Shown here: piece by piece, positions 6,164 through 12,734 of the stretch
Layout of the letters: each line of letters starts with the position of its first letter
Numbering within the stretch: the first letter of the stretch is position 1
DNA from: JAYGED01 sp046582565
Lineage (GTDB): Bacteria; Pseudomonadota; Alphaproteobacteria; JAAXGF01
Length of the DNA stretch: 16,298 nt
Assembly: GCA_046582565.1 (NCBI GenBank)
Contig: JAYGED010000306.1
Span: 1 to 16,298, forward strand
Direction: 5' to 3'
Position numbers and translations under genes: made by a program
The notes under the pieces: model-generated
Told to the model about the DNA's origin: nothing
What the model saw: the letters and a program-made list of their open reading frames with translations, nothing else
Database searches by the model: none

Positions 6164-7349
6164 ATGGATCAAGCCTTTCTCGACGCGCTGAAAGACGACA
6201 CCGAGGCGCTTCGCGGTGTCGGTCTTTATAAAGACGAGCGCATTATCGCCTCGCCCCAGGCAGCGGATATTTCCTTGGCCGGCGGGGCTTCGGTGATCAA
6301 CTTCTGCGCCAACAATTATCTCGGCCTGTCGAACCATCCCGCACTCATCGAGGCCGCCAAGGCGGGCCTGGACGCCCATGGCTTCGGTCTGTCGTCGGTG
6401 CGCTTCATCTGTGGTACGCAGACCATTCACAAGACCCTGGAGACGCGGATCAGCGACTTCCTCGGAACCGGGGACACGATCCTCTATTCCTCCTGTTTCG
6501 ACGCCAACACCGGCCTATTCGAGACCATCCTCGGGCCGGAGGATGCGGTGATCAGCGACGCGCTGAACCACGCATCCGTAATTGACGGCATCCGCTTGTG
6601 CAAGGCGCGCCGCCTGCGCTACGCCAACAACGACATGGCCGAGCTGGAAAGCCGGCTGATCGAGGCCAAGGACTGCCGCCGCCGCCTGATCGCCACCGAC
6701 GGGGTGTTCTCCATGGACGGCGTTATCGCCGACCTTGCCGCGATCTGCGATCTCGCCGAGCGTCATGCCGCCCTGGTGATGGTCGATGATTCCCACGCCG
6801 TCGGCTTCATGGGGGCGGGCGGGCTGCGGGGTGGCGGATCGGGTCGATATCTACACCGGCACCCTGGGCAAGGCCCTGGGCGGCGCCTCGGGGGGCTATA
6901 CATCGGGGCGGGCTAAAATCATCGCCTGGCTGCGCCAGCGCTCCCGGCCCTATCAGTTTTCAAACAGCCTGGCGCCGGCCATTGCCAGCGCCACAATCCG
7001 GGCGCTCGATCTGCTGGCCACGAGTGGCGATTCGACGGGCGGCGATCTGCGCCGCACCCTGCATGATAACAGCGGCTATTTCCGCGCCGGCCTCGAAGAC
7101 CTTGGCTTCACCCTGGTTCCCGGCGAACATCCGATCATCCCGGTGATGCTGGGCGATGCCGCCCTGGCCGCGTCCATGGCGGCGCAATTGCTCGATCAGG
7201 GCATCTATGTGGTCGGCTTCTCTTATCCGGTGGTTCCACAAGGCCAGGCGCGCATCCGCACCCAGGTCTCGGCGGCTCATAGCCGCGACCATCTCGACCG
7301 CGCGCTCGCTGCCTTCCATGCGGTCGGCCACAGCCTCGGTGTCATATGA
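6164..7349 (+). pseudogene. kbl: 2-amino-3-ketobutyrate CoA ligase, frameshifted by an internal deletion
   Basis: Kbl uses pyridoxal phosphate and CoA to split 2-amino-3-ketobutyrate into glycine and acetyl-CoA, the step after threonine dehydrogenase. Codons 1-220 (6164-6823) are a normal Kbl N-terminus, including NFCANNYLGLS, the GTQ..HK.LE block and VDDSHAVGF. The frame then changes: the rest of the protein, from CGVADRVDI with the PLP-lysine motif GTLGKALGG to the C-terminal GQARIRTQVSAAH, continues from 6825 in another frame to the stop at 7349. In intact homologues about six residues (pattern RGxxEx) lie between these parts, so 17 nt appear to be missing at 6823-6825. The two parts plus six residues give about 400, the family length. 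The original frame ends at 6916, before the catalytic lysine. An internal ATG at 6786 opens the second frame. Either a recent pseudogene or an assembly error. Confidence 0.88.
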
Positions 7350-8371
7350 AAGCCCTGGTCAAGGCCAAGCCGGAGCCCGGCATCTGGATGGAGGATGCCG
7401 CCCTGCCCGCCGTCGGCCATAACGACGTGCTGGTCAAGATCAATAAGACGGCGATCTGCGGCACCGACGTGCATATCTACAATTGGGACGAATGGGCGCA
7501 AGCCACCATCCCGGTGCCGATGATCGTGGGTCATGAGTTCGTCGGCGAAATCGCCGAGATCGGCATGGAAGTCGCCGGCCTGCACGTCGGCGACCGGGTC
7601 TCCGGCGATGGCCATGTGACCTGTGGCCATTGCCGCAACTGCCGCGCCGGGCGCCGTCATCTGTGCCGCAACACCATCGGCGTCGGCGTCGACAGGCCGG
7701 GCTGTTTCGCCGAGTACCTCGCCATCCCGGCGGTCAACGTCTTTCCTCTGGCCGACGATATCAGCGACGACATCGCCGCCATCCTCGATCCCCTGGGCAA
7801 CGCCACCCACACCGCGCTGTCCTTCGATCTGGTCGGCGAGGATGTACTGATCACCGGCGCCGGACCGATCGGCGTCATGGCGGCGGCGATCTGCCGTCAT
7901 GTCGGCGCGCGCTTCGTGGCGGTCACCGACGTCAACGACTATCGCCTTGAGCTGGCCTCAAGGATGGGTGCTTCGCGGGTGATCAATGTGGAGAGCGAAA
8001 CCATCGGTGAGGCCATGGAAGACCTCGGCATGGTCGAAGGCTTCGATGTCGGCCTGGAAATGTCGGGCAACATCCAGGCTTTCAGCGCCATGATGGAAAC
8101 CATGAACAACGGCGGGCGGATCGCCATCCTCGGCATCATGCCCGGCGATGCGGCGATTGATTGGACTCAGATCGTCTTCAAGGGCCTGACCCTGAAGGGC
8201 ATCTACGGCCGCGAGATGTTCGAGACCTGGTACAAGATGTCGACCATGCTGCAAAGCGGCCTCGACATCACCCCCATCCTCACCCATCAATTCCCCGTGG
8301 ACGACTTCCAGGCGGGCTTCGACGTCATGCGTTCGGGCCATTCCGGCAAGGTGATATTGAATTGGGGATGA
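7346..8371 (+). CDS. tdh: L-threonine 3-dehydrogenase
   Basis: Tdh oxidises L-threonine with NAD+ to 2-amino-3-ketobutyrate. The 341-residue chain is a zinc medium-chain dehydrogenase of exactly the E. coli Tdh length. The catalytic zinc ligands are Cys38 in ICGTDVHIYNWD, His63 and Glu64 in GHEFVGE. The structural zinc is held by Cys93, Cys96, Cys99 and Cys107. The Rossmann motif GAGPIG follows at about 175, and the C-terminal LKGIYGREMFETWYKM is diagnostic for Tdh. Its ATG overlaps the kbl stop as ATGA, so the pair was built for coupled translation. With kbl broken upstream, the product 2-amino-3-ketobutyrate would be left to decarboxylate to aminoacetone unless another enzyme takes it. Confidence 0.97.
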   Translation: MKALVKAKPEPGIWMEDAALPAVGHNDVLVKINKTAICGTDVHIYNWDEWAQATIPVPMIVGHEFVGEIAEIGMEVAGLHVGDRVSGDGHVTCGHCRNCRAGRRHLCRNTIGVGVDRPGCFAEYLAIPAVNVFPLADDISDDIAAILDPLGNATHTALSFDLVGEDVLITGAGPIGVMAAAICRHVGARFVAVTDVNDYRLELASRMGASRVINVESETIGEAMEDLGMVEGFDVGLEMSGNIQAFSAMMETMNNGGRIAILGIMPGDAAIDWTQIVFKGLTLKGIYGREMFETWYKMSTMLQSGLDITPILTHQFPVDDFQAGFDVMRSGHSGKVILNWG

Positions 8372-8433
8372 TGGCTTTACCGCCTCCCTTTGGGATGGCT
8401 AAATGAAATGAATTCAATTCGGGAGATAACACT

Positions 8434-9489
8434 ATGGGTCGGCTATACGAAAATATTCTGGAAACCATTGGCAATACGCCTGTCGTCAAGATCGGCGCGC
8501 TGGCGCCGGAGGGTATCAATCTTTACGTCAAGATCGAGGCGTTCAATCCGCTGGGTTCGGTGAAAGACCGCCTGGCGCTTGGGGTGATCGAGGCGGGCGA
8601 AGCATCGGGCGAGCTTAAGCCCGGCCAGACGGTGATCGAGGCGACCAGCGGCAATACCGGCATCGGGCTTGCCATGGTCTGCGCCCAGAAAGGCTATCCC
8701 CTGGTGGTCACCATGGCCGAGAGCTTTAGCGTGGAGCGCCGCAAATTGATGCGCTTCCTGGGCGCCAAGGTGGTGCTCACGCCGGCCGCGGAAAAAGGCA
8801 CCGGCATGGTCGCCAAGGCCAATGAACTCGCTGCCAAGCATGGCTGGTTTCTCACCCGCCAGTTCGAGAACGAGGCCAACGCCGATATGCATTCACGCAC
8901 CACGGCGCGGGAAATTATCGATGATTTCGCCGGCCAGAAACTCGATTACTGGGTCACCGGGTTTGGCACCGGCGGCACGCTCAAGGGTGTCGGGCGAGTG
9001 CTCGCCAAGGAAAGCCCGGACACCAAGATCATCGTCTGCGAACCGGCAATCGCAGCGATGCTGACCAGCGGCACTGCTCAGGAGCGCAACGCAGACGGTT
9101 CTCCGGCGGCGACCCATCCGTCCTTCACGCCGCATCCGTTGCAGGGTTGGACTCCCGATTTCATCCCCAAGCTGACCAGCGATGCCGTCGATATGGGGTT
9201 GATCGACAGGCTGCTGACGATACCGCCGCCCGATGCCATGCGTTTGAGCCAGGAGCTGGCGTCCAAGGAAGGCATTTTTGTCGGCATCACCGCAGGCGCC
9301 ACCTTCGCCGGCGCACTTGAGGTCTGCAAGGACGCGGCCCCGGGGTCGAACGTGCTCTGCATGCTGCCCGACACCGGCGAGCGTTATCTCAGCACACCTC
9401 TGTTCGCCGACGTTGCCGTCGATATGACAGAGGCCGAGGTCGAGCTTTCACATTCGACCCCAAACTATCATCTGGCCGCGGCCGATTAG
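8434..9489 (+). CDS. cysK: Cysteine synthase (O-acetylserine sulfhydrylase)
   Basis: The enzyme makes L-cysteine from O-acetylserine and sulfide. The PLP lysine is Lys44 in NPLGSVKDR; the phosphate-binding and substrate loops TSGNTGIGLA (about 70-79) and GFGTGGTLKG are intact, as is the C-terminal LPDTGERYLST. At 351 residues it is about 30-40 longer than the standard CysK; the extra length includes an insertion around residues 210-235 (TAQERNADGSPAATHPSF) and an acidic tail. Such longer forms occur in several proteobacteria and are still annotated CysK. GGGAGA lies about 10 nt upstream of the ATG. A 62-bp gap separates it from tdh, so it may be read from the same transcript or from its own promoter. 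O-phosphoserine or cystathionine beta-synthase-like activity is a less likely alternative. Confidence 0.93.
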   Translation: MGRLYENILETIGNTPVVKIGALAPEGINLYVKIEAFNPLGSVKDRLALGVIEAGEASGELKPGQTVIEATSGNTGIGLAMVCAQKGYPLVVTMAESFSVERRKLMRFLGAKVVLTPAAEKGTGMVAKANELAAKHGWFLTRQFENEANADMHSRTTAREIIDDFAGQKLDYWVTGFGTGGTLKGVGRVLAKESPDTKIIVCEPAIAAMLTSGTAQERNADGSPAATHPSFTPHPLQGWTPDFIPKLTSDAVDMGLIDRLLTIPPPDAMRLSQELASKEGIFVGITAGATFAGALEVCKDAAPGSNVLCMLPDTGERYLSTPLFADVAVDMTEAEVELSHSTPNYHLAAAD

Positions 9490-9519
9490 AGCAGCCGCTG
9501 CGGCTTGAATGCCGAATAG

Positions 9520-9553
9520 GGGGACAGCTTATTTAATTTTCTAAGCTGTCCCC
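9520..9553. repeat. REP-like GGGGACAGCTTA hairpin, possible two-way terminator
   Basis: Perfect 12-bp arms GGGGACAGCTTA (9520-9531) and TAAGCTGTCCCC (9542-9553) surround a 10-bp AT-rich loop. It sits between the convergent ends of cysK and the Met/His-rich gene, 6 bp from the latter's stop. The loop is T-rich but no clear U tract follows either arm, so efficient termination is uncertain. The GGGGACAG...CTGTCCCC form resembles palindromes scattered in many proteobacterial genomes and associated with REP-type (RAYT, IS200-like) transposases; no such transposase is in the window. Confidence 0.75.
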
Positions 9554-9559
9554 TAGCTT

Positions 9560-9778
9560 TCAGTCTTCGTTCTCGTCGTCGTGCTCCTGGCTTTTAAATT
9601 GTTCATGGTCCTGCATCATGCTGTTGCAGGTTTTCATCATCTCGTTCATCTGATCCATCATGTGGCCTCCCATCTTCTGGCCGGCGCCTTGGGTGGCCGG
9701 GGCGCTCTCGTGGGCATAAACGAGTGGCGCGGCCAACAGACCGGCGGCCAGAACAGCCGTGGAAATGTTCAATTTCAT
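9560..9778 (-). CDS. Small exported Met/His-rich protein, probably metal-binding
   Basis: This 72-residue protein has a clear Sec signal peptide: a Lys near the start, a hydrophobic core (AVLAAGLLAAPLV) and a likely cut after YA at residue 22. The mature part of about 50 residues holds eight methionines, four histidines and a cysteine, with MGGHMMDQMNEMM at its centre and a very acidic end (EHDDENED). Such periplasmic Met/His-rich peptides usually bind copper or silver, and possibly mercury. No named family is recognised. It follows merR on the same strand with a 110-bp gap, so it could be expressed with merR or from its own promoter (see 9833-9863). The function is inferred from composition and location. 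Confidence 0.7.
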   Translation of the reverse strand: MKLNISTAVLAAGLLAAPLVYAHESAPATQGAGQKMGGHMMDQMNEMMKTCNSMMQDHEQFKSQEHDDENED

Positions 9779-9832
9779 GACAATGTTCCTAATCCAACGG
9801 GGTTGAGGCGGCCCTAACCGACCGCTTCAAAT

Positions 9833-9863
9833 GAGTTGGGGATTCCCCCTGGTGGAAGGTCAA
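9833..9863 (-). promoter_or_regulatory. Possible CueR/MerR-type promoter of the Met/His-rich gene
   Basis: Reading toward the small exported gene, TTGACC (9858-9863) overlaps an imperfect dyad CCTTCC-N7-GGAATCC that recalls CueR sites (ACCTTCC-N7-GGAAGGT). At the 19-bp spacing typical of MerR-family promoters the -10 position (9833-9838) is CAACTC, a poor match, which weakens the call. A short palindrome GGGGATTCCCC (9838-9848) overlaps the right half. Confidence 0.25.
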
Positions 9864-9888
9864 GATCCGGGCGGGGAAAAACTCTGTA

Positions 9889-10308
9889 TCAGTCTGTGCT
9901 GTCGAACAGGGTTTCGAGGATCGGACAGTCGGGCACCGTGCCGCTGGCGCAGCGGTCTATCATGGCGGAGAGGACCGCTTCCATGCGCGCCAGGTCGGAC
10001 AATCGCCCGCGCACCGAACCGAGCTGGATGCTCGCCAGGGCGGCGACTTCAGCGCAGGAGGTTTCAGCTTCGTCGGCCAGGGCCAGTAAATCGCGGATTT
10101 GATCGAGGGTGAAGCCGAGTTCGCGGGCGCGGCGCACGAAGTTGAGCCGCTTCACCCCGGCCTCGTCATAGACCCGGTGGCCGCCGGTGGTTCTCGGCGG
10201 GGCCGCCAGCAGGCCGCTACGTTCATAAAAGCGGATGGTCTCGATATTGACCCCGGAGCCGCGCGCCGCGGCACCGATGGAAAAGCTGCCGCGAGGATGA
10301 TTTGGCAT
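9889..10308 (-). CDS. merR: Mercury-responsive regulator MerR
   Basis: MerR represses and, with Hg(II) bound, activates the mer promoter by untwisting its long spacer. The 139-residue protein has the winged-helix domain with FSIGAAARGSGVNIETIRFYERSGLL (residues 9-34), TGGHRVYDEA in the wing, then the dimer helix. The three mercury-binding cysteines are present: Cys85 in TSCAEV, Cys120 in IDRC and Cys128 in PDCPIL. Their spacing (35 then 8) is close to Tn501 MerR (Cys82, Cys117, Cys126), and LARMEAVLS also matches. These points favour mercury over other MerR-family metals. It is divergent from merB, with the operator in the 77-bp gap, so one site can control both directions. Confidence 0.93.
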   Translation of the reverse strand: MPNHPRGSFSIGAAARGSGVNIETIRFYERSGLLAAPPRTTGGHRVYDEAGVKRLNFVRRARELGFTLDQIRDLLALADEAETSCAEVAALASIQLGSVRGRLSDLARMEAVLSAMIDRCASGTVPDCPILETLFDSTD

Positions 10309-10322
10309 GATGAAATACCCTC

Positions 10323-10353
10323 TTGAATCTGTAGTCGCTACAGGTTGTATGGT
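10323..10353 (+). promoter_or_regulatory. mer promoter and MerR operator
   Basis: The -35 box TTGAAT (10323-10328) and -10 box TATGGT (10348-10353) are separated by 19 bp, the over-long spacer typical of MerR-activated promoters. The spacer contains a perfect dyad CTGTAG-TCG-CTACAG (10329-10343). This is the classical site at which MerR holds the promoter inactive until it binds metal. It drives merB and the genes behind it; the same dyad lies 15-35 bp upstream of the merR start and could autoregulate merR. Confidence 0.9.
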
Positions 10354-10385
10354 ACCGCCATGGTAATGAATGAGGCAAACCCGTT

Positions 10386-11126
10386 ATGAGCGGTATGCTC
10401 GAAATCCAATTGCCTTCGGGGGCAGTCTTCCCCGACTGGTCGTGCGTCACCTCTCCCGTTGCGCGGGCAACGCTTGACGCCGTCTTCGAGATCGAACAGG
10501 TCGAGCGGCGCTGGGCCGGGCTTGACGGCGATGGTGAAAGGGTGCGGCGCGCCGTGCTCGAGGCCTATCTCAAAGCTGGCCGCGCGCCGTCGGTCGCAGA
10601 CCTCGGCGATGCCACCGGATTGGACAACGGCAGCCTGCTAGGTCTTCTCGCGGACCTGGCGCGTCGCGATATCGTTGTCGCAAATGACGATACTATGATC
10701 GCCGGGGCCTACCCCTTCGTCGAGCGTTCAAGAGGTCATCGCCTGGTCATTGCCGGGGTCGAGATCAACGCCATGTGCGCCATCGACGCTCTTGGCGCCG
10801 GGGCCATGTGCGGCGAAGACGCAGTGATCGATTCGGCTTGCGCCCAGTGCGGCGACGCCATCCATGTGGAGACCCGCGACCGCGGCGCGGGCTTGGCGGT
10901 CGTCACACCGGCTGACGCGGTGGTGCGCGTGGGTATCGAACATGCCAACAACTGCTCCGCTGACTCACTCTGCCGTGTCATGTCGTATTTCTGCTCGGAT
11001 GATCATCTTGATAGCTGGCGTGAAGCCAACCACGCCCATGGTGGGGGCTTCCGCCTCGCCATGGATGAAGCCCTGCAGGTCGGCAAGGCCATATTCGCAC
11101 CCATGCTGAAGGAGCCTTGCCCATGA
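10386..11126 (+). CDS. merB: Organomercurial lyase MerB (alkylmercury lyase family)
   Basis: MerB breaks the carbon-mercury bond of organomercurials by protonolysis and releases Hg(II). The 246-residue protein has an N-terminal winged-helix-like part (about 45-100) and the catalytic core. The catalytic set is visible: Cys131 and Asp134 in NAMCAIDALG and Cys203 in SYFCSDDHLDSW, equivalent to Cys96, Asp99 and Cys159 of R831 MerB. AYPFVE and the SACAQCGDAI block also fit. It is about 30 residues longer than plasmid MerB (212), mostly at the N-terminus. It carries extra cysteines (Cys142, Cys152, Cys155, Cys190, Cys196 and Cys245). It is first in the operon and overlaps merF as ATGA. GAGG lies 10 nt before the ATG. 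No merA is nearby, so the fate of the Hg(II) produced is unclear. Confidence 0.88.
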   Translation: MSGMLEIQLPSGAVFPDWSCVTSPVARATLDAVFEIEQVERRWAGLDGDGERVRRAVLEAYLKAGRAPSVADLGDATGLDNGSLLGLLADLARRDIVVANDDTMIAGAYPFVERSRGHRLVIAGVEINAMCAIDALGAGAMCGEDAVIDSACAQCGDAIHVETRDRGAGLAVVTPADAVVRVGIEHANNCSADSLCRVMSYFCSDDHLDSWREANHAHGGGFRLAMDEALQVGKAIFAPMLKEPCP

Positions 11127-11344
11127 AAGATAAAAATCTATTACGCACCGGCATCATAGGGACGGTACTCGCGGCGATCTGCTGCTTCACCCCGGCGCTG
11201 GTCATCCTGGTGAGCGCGGTCGGCCTGTCAGCGGTGATCGGCTATCTCGATTTTGTGTTGTTACCGTCACTCGGCTTCTTTCTGGCGTTGATCGCCTACG
11301 CGGTCTATCGCATGAAGTCTGGCGATGGGAAGGCCGCGTCATGA
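11123..11344 (+). CDS. merF: Mercury membrane transporter MerF
   Basis: MerF is a small inner-membrane protein that carries Hg(II) into the cytoplasm. The 73-residue product has two predicted membrane helices, about residues 8-34 and 40-62. The first ends in the signature ICCFTP with the vicinal Cys20-Cys21 pair. The loop GLSAVIGYLDFVLLPSLG is typical of MerF. The second cysteine pair, near the C-terminus of characterised MerF, is missing here: the tail is MKSGDGKAAS. The ATG at 11123 is preferred over a TTG at 11117 because AAGGAG (11109-11114) lies 8 nt before it. It overlaps merB by ATGA and the next gene by ATGA, so the three are tightly coupled. Confidence 0.92.
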   Translation: MKDKNLLRTGIIGTVLAAICCFTPALVILVSAVGLSAVIGYLDFVLLPSLGFFLALIAYAVYRMKSGDGKAAS

Positions 11345-11553
11345 TCGAAGCCATCCTCACCTCGACGCTGACCTGCCCCGAATGCGGTCATGTGAAGACC
11401 GAGACCATGCCGACAGACGCCTGCCAGTTCTTCTATGACTGCGAGGGCTGCAAGGCGGTGTTGAAGCCCTTGAGCGGCGATTGCTGTGTGTTCTGTTCCT
11501 ATGGCGATGTCGCCTGCCCGCCGGTGCAGATCAACAATCGCTGTAGTGCTTAA
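11341..11553 (+). CDS. GDCCVxC-domain cysteine-rich protein
   Basis: This 70-residue protein has ten cysteines: a CPEC pair (Cys12, Cys15), Cys28, a CEGC pair (Cys34, Cys37), the signature SGDCCVFCSYGDVACPP (Cys48, Cys49, Cys52, Cys59) and Cys68. It belongs to the GDCCVxC family, small cytosolic proteins often found in mer-like clusters and sometimes encoded as selenoproteins; here all positions are ordinary cysteine codons. The cysteine pairs suggest zinc-ribbon-like metal binding or Hg(II) trapping. It starts inside the merF stop (ATGA) and is followed after 26 bp by the thioredoxin-like gene. The biochemical role of this family is, to my knowledge, not established. Confidence 0.85.
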   Translation: MIEAILTSTLTCPECGHVKTETMPTDACQFFYDCEGCKAVLKPLSGDCCVFCSYGDVACPPVQINNRCSA

Positions 11554-11579
11554 CCATCACCCACAAAAGGAGAAAACTT

Positions 11580-11849
11580 ATGGCATCCACACGACAGATT
11601 GAAATTTTCAGCGCCGGCTGCCCGGTCTGCGAAGGCTTGATTGCCAGGGTCCGCGAGATGGCCTGCCCGTCTTGTGAGATCACCGTGCTCGACATGAGCG
11701 ACGCAGACGTCGCCGCCCGCGCGACCAGTCTCGGTATCGCCTCCCTGCCGGCGGTGGCGATCGACGGCGCCCTGGCCGATTGCGGCGCCGGTCGCGGGCC
11801 TGACGATGCCGCCCTGCGCGCCGCCGGTCTGGGCCAGCCGCTGCCATAA
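11580..11849 (+). CDS. Thioredoxin-like CxxC protein of the mer operon
   Basis: The 89-residue protein has a small thioredoxin/glutaredoxin fold pattern: strand IEIFSAG, redox motif CPVC (Cys14, Cys17), a helix, a second pair CPSC (Cys29, Cys32), then the cis-proline segment SLPAVAIDG. The second CxxC pair is unusual for a thioredoxin and typical of a subgroup found with mercury genes. Near the end LADCGAGRGP carries one more cysteine. AAGGAG lies 7 nt before the ATG. As last gene of the operon it could pass thiols to, or take Hg(II) from, the GDCCVxC protein; this is inference. No membrane segment or signal peptide is present, so it acts in the cytoplasm. Confidence 0.8.
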   Translation: MASTRQIEIFSAGCPVCEGLIARVREMACPSCEITVLDMSDADVAARATSLGIASLPAVAIDGALADCGAGRGPDDAALRAAGLGQPLP

Positions 11850-12262
11850 CGCCCAGCCGGCAAATTCGCCGCCGCGGTATGGTGTCCGTTGCGTTTCAGC
11901 ATAACGGTAGTAATATAAAAATTTTACAACTCTTACGGATAAATAGCTAATCATAGAATAAAGCTAATGCTTCTCAATTTTAACTCGCAACCAATATGAA
12001 TCGATTGTCAGGCTGAACGTAATTACGAAATACTCGATGCCTTTACAGAGGCTTTTAGCTTGCCATACTGCTTTTAAAAGCGAGGCGCTATTGAGAGTTT
12101 TAATTTTCTTTTCTCTTAAAATTCTTTGTGCCTCAAAAAATGAAGCAAATATGCGCATCGGCAAAATATCCGGGACGTATGCATAAGGGATCGTGAGGCT
12201 GGGTTGACTAATTTGGACTTCGGATTGGCGGTTCGCGCCTGTGCGGAATTTGTGGAGTCGAC
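11850..12262. other. 413-bp gap, partly AT-rich, no supported gene
   Basis: From about 11895 to 12135 the DNA is clearly richer in A and T than the rest of the window. A minus-strand frame of 66 codons (11964-12164) lies in it, but shows no recognisable domain, no convincing ribosome binding site and a Lys/Ile-rich composition expected of AT-rich DNA, so it is not called. The base change suggests a foreign fragment or a decayed gene bordering the mercury genes. No terminator hairpin with a U tract was found after the thioredoxin-like gene. The last 100 bp return to higher GC and must hold the promoter of the receiver gene, though no clear boxes are seen. Confidence 0.6.
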
Positions 12263-12286
12263 ATGGAAGTCCATGGAGTCCAGTCG

Positions 12287-12691
12287 ATGAGCAATAAACG
12301 CCTGCTTGTCGTCGATGACAACAAACCCTTTCTCGAATTCGTACGCAAAGTCGCGGTCGACCTCGGCTATGATGTCGAATTGTCGTCGAACGGCGCCAAT
12401 TTCAAAAAAATATACGAAGAATTCCATCCCCATTCTGTGATTGTCGACCTCATCATGCCGGATATCGACGGCATGGAGATCATCCAGTGGCTGGCCAACC
12501 AGGAGAATTCGGCCCAGACAGTGCAGGTTATCGTCGTGACCGGCTACTCGCCCGAATATGCTGATCTTGCCAAGATGCTGGGAGAGGGCAAGGGGCTCAC
12601 CGCCGTAAAAACCCTCACCAAGCCGATCAAAGCCAACACCCTTCGCGATGCTCTGTCGGGCGAAGCGCAAGATATGATCAAGGCCAAATAA
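12287..12691 (+). CDS. Stand-alone CheY-like response regulator receiver
   Basis: The protein is a single receiver domain with no output domain, 134 residues from this start. The acidic pocket Asp10-Asp11 in LLVVDDN, the phosphoacceptor Asp54 in VIVDLIMPDIDG, the switch Thr85 in IVVTGYS and Lys112 in TKPI are all present, so it should be phosphorylated by a histidine kinase. Such proteins act by protein-protein contact, for example on motors, kinases or phosphorelays. No kinase lies in the window. An in-frame ATG at 12263 also has a GGAG upstream and would add eight residues (MEVHGVQS); 12287 fits the family better because receivers usually begin a few residues before the first strand. It converges with metZ. 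Confidence 0.9.
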   Translation: MSNKRLLVVDDNKPFLEFVRKVAVDLGYDVELSSNGANFKKIYEEFHPHSVIVDLIMPDIDGMEIIQWLANQENSAQTVQVIVVTGYSPEYADLAKMLGEGKGLTAVKTLTKPIKANTLRDALSGEAQDMIKAK

Positions 12692-12715
12692 CAGCAGCCG
12701 GCTATGGGCCTGCTG
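12692..12715. terminator. Weak hairpin between convergent genes
   Basis: CAGCAG (12692-12697) and CTGCTG (12710-12715) can pair around a GC-rich loop, immediately after the receiver stop codon and 20 bp before the metZ stop. No U tract follows in either direction, so it is at most a weak terminator. Confidence 0.3.
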
Positions 12716-12734
12716 TCAGCGGCCTCCCAACGAA

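Noticed and set aside
11341..11553. Selenocysteine in the GDCCVxC protein
   Set aside because: The family includes selenoproteins, but here every signature position is a normal cysteine codon with no in-frame TGA before the stop.
11964..12164. Minus-strand 66-codon frame in the AT-rich gap
   Set aside because: No domain, no ribosome site and composition explained by AT-rich DNA; mentioned in the gap entry but not called as a gene.
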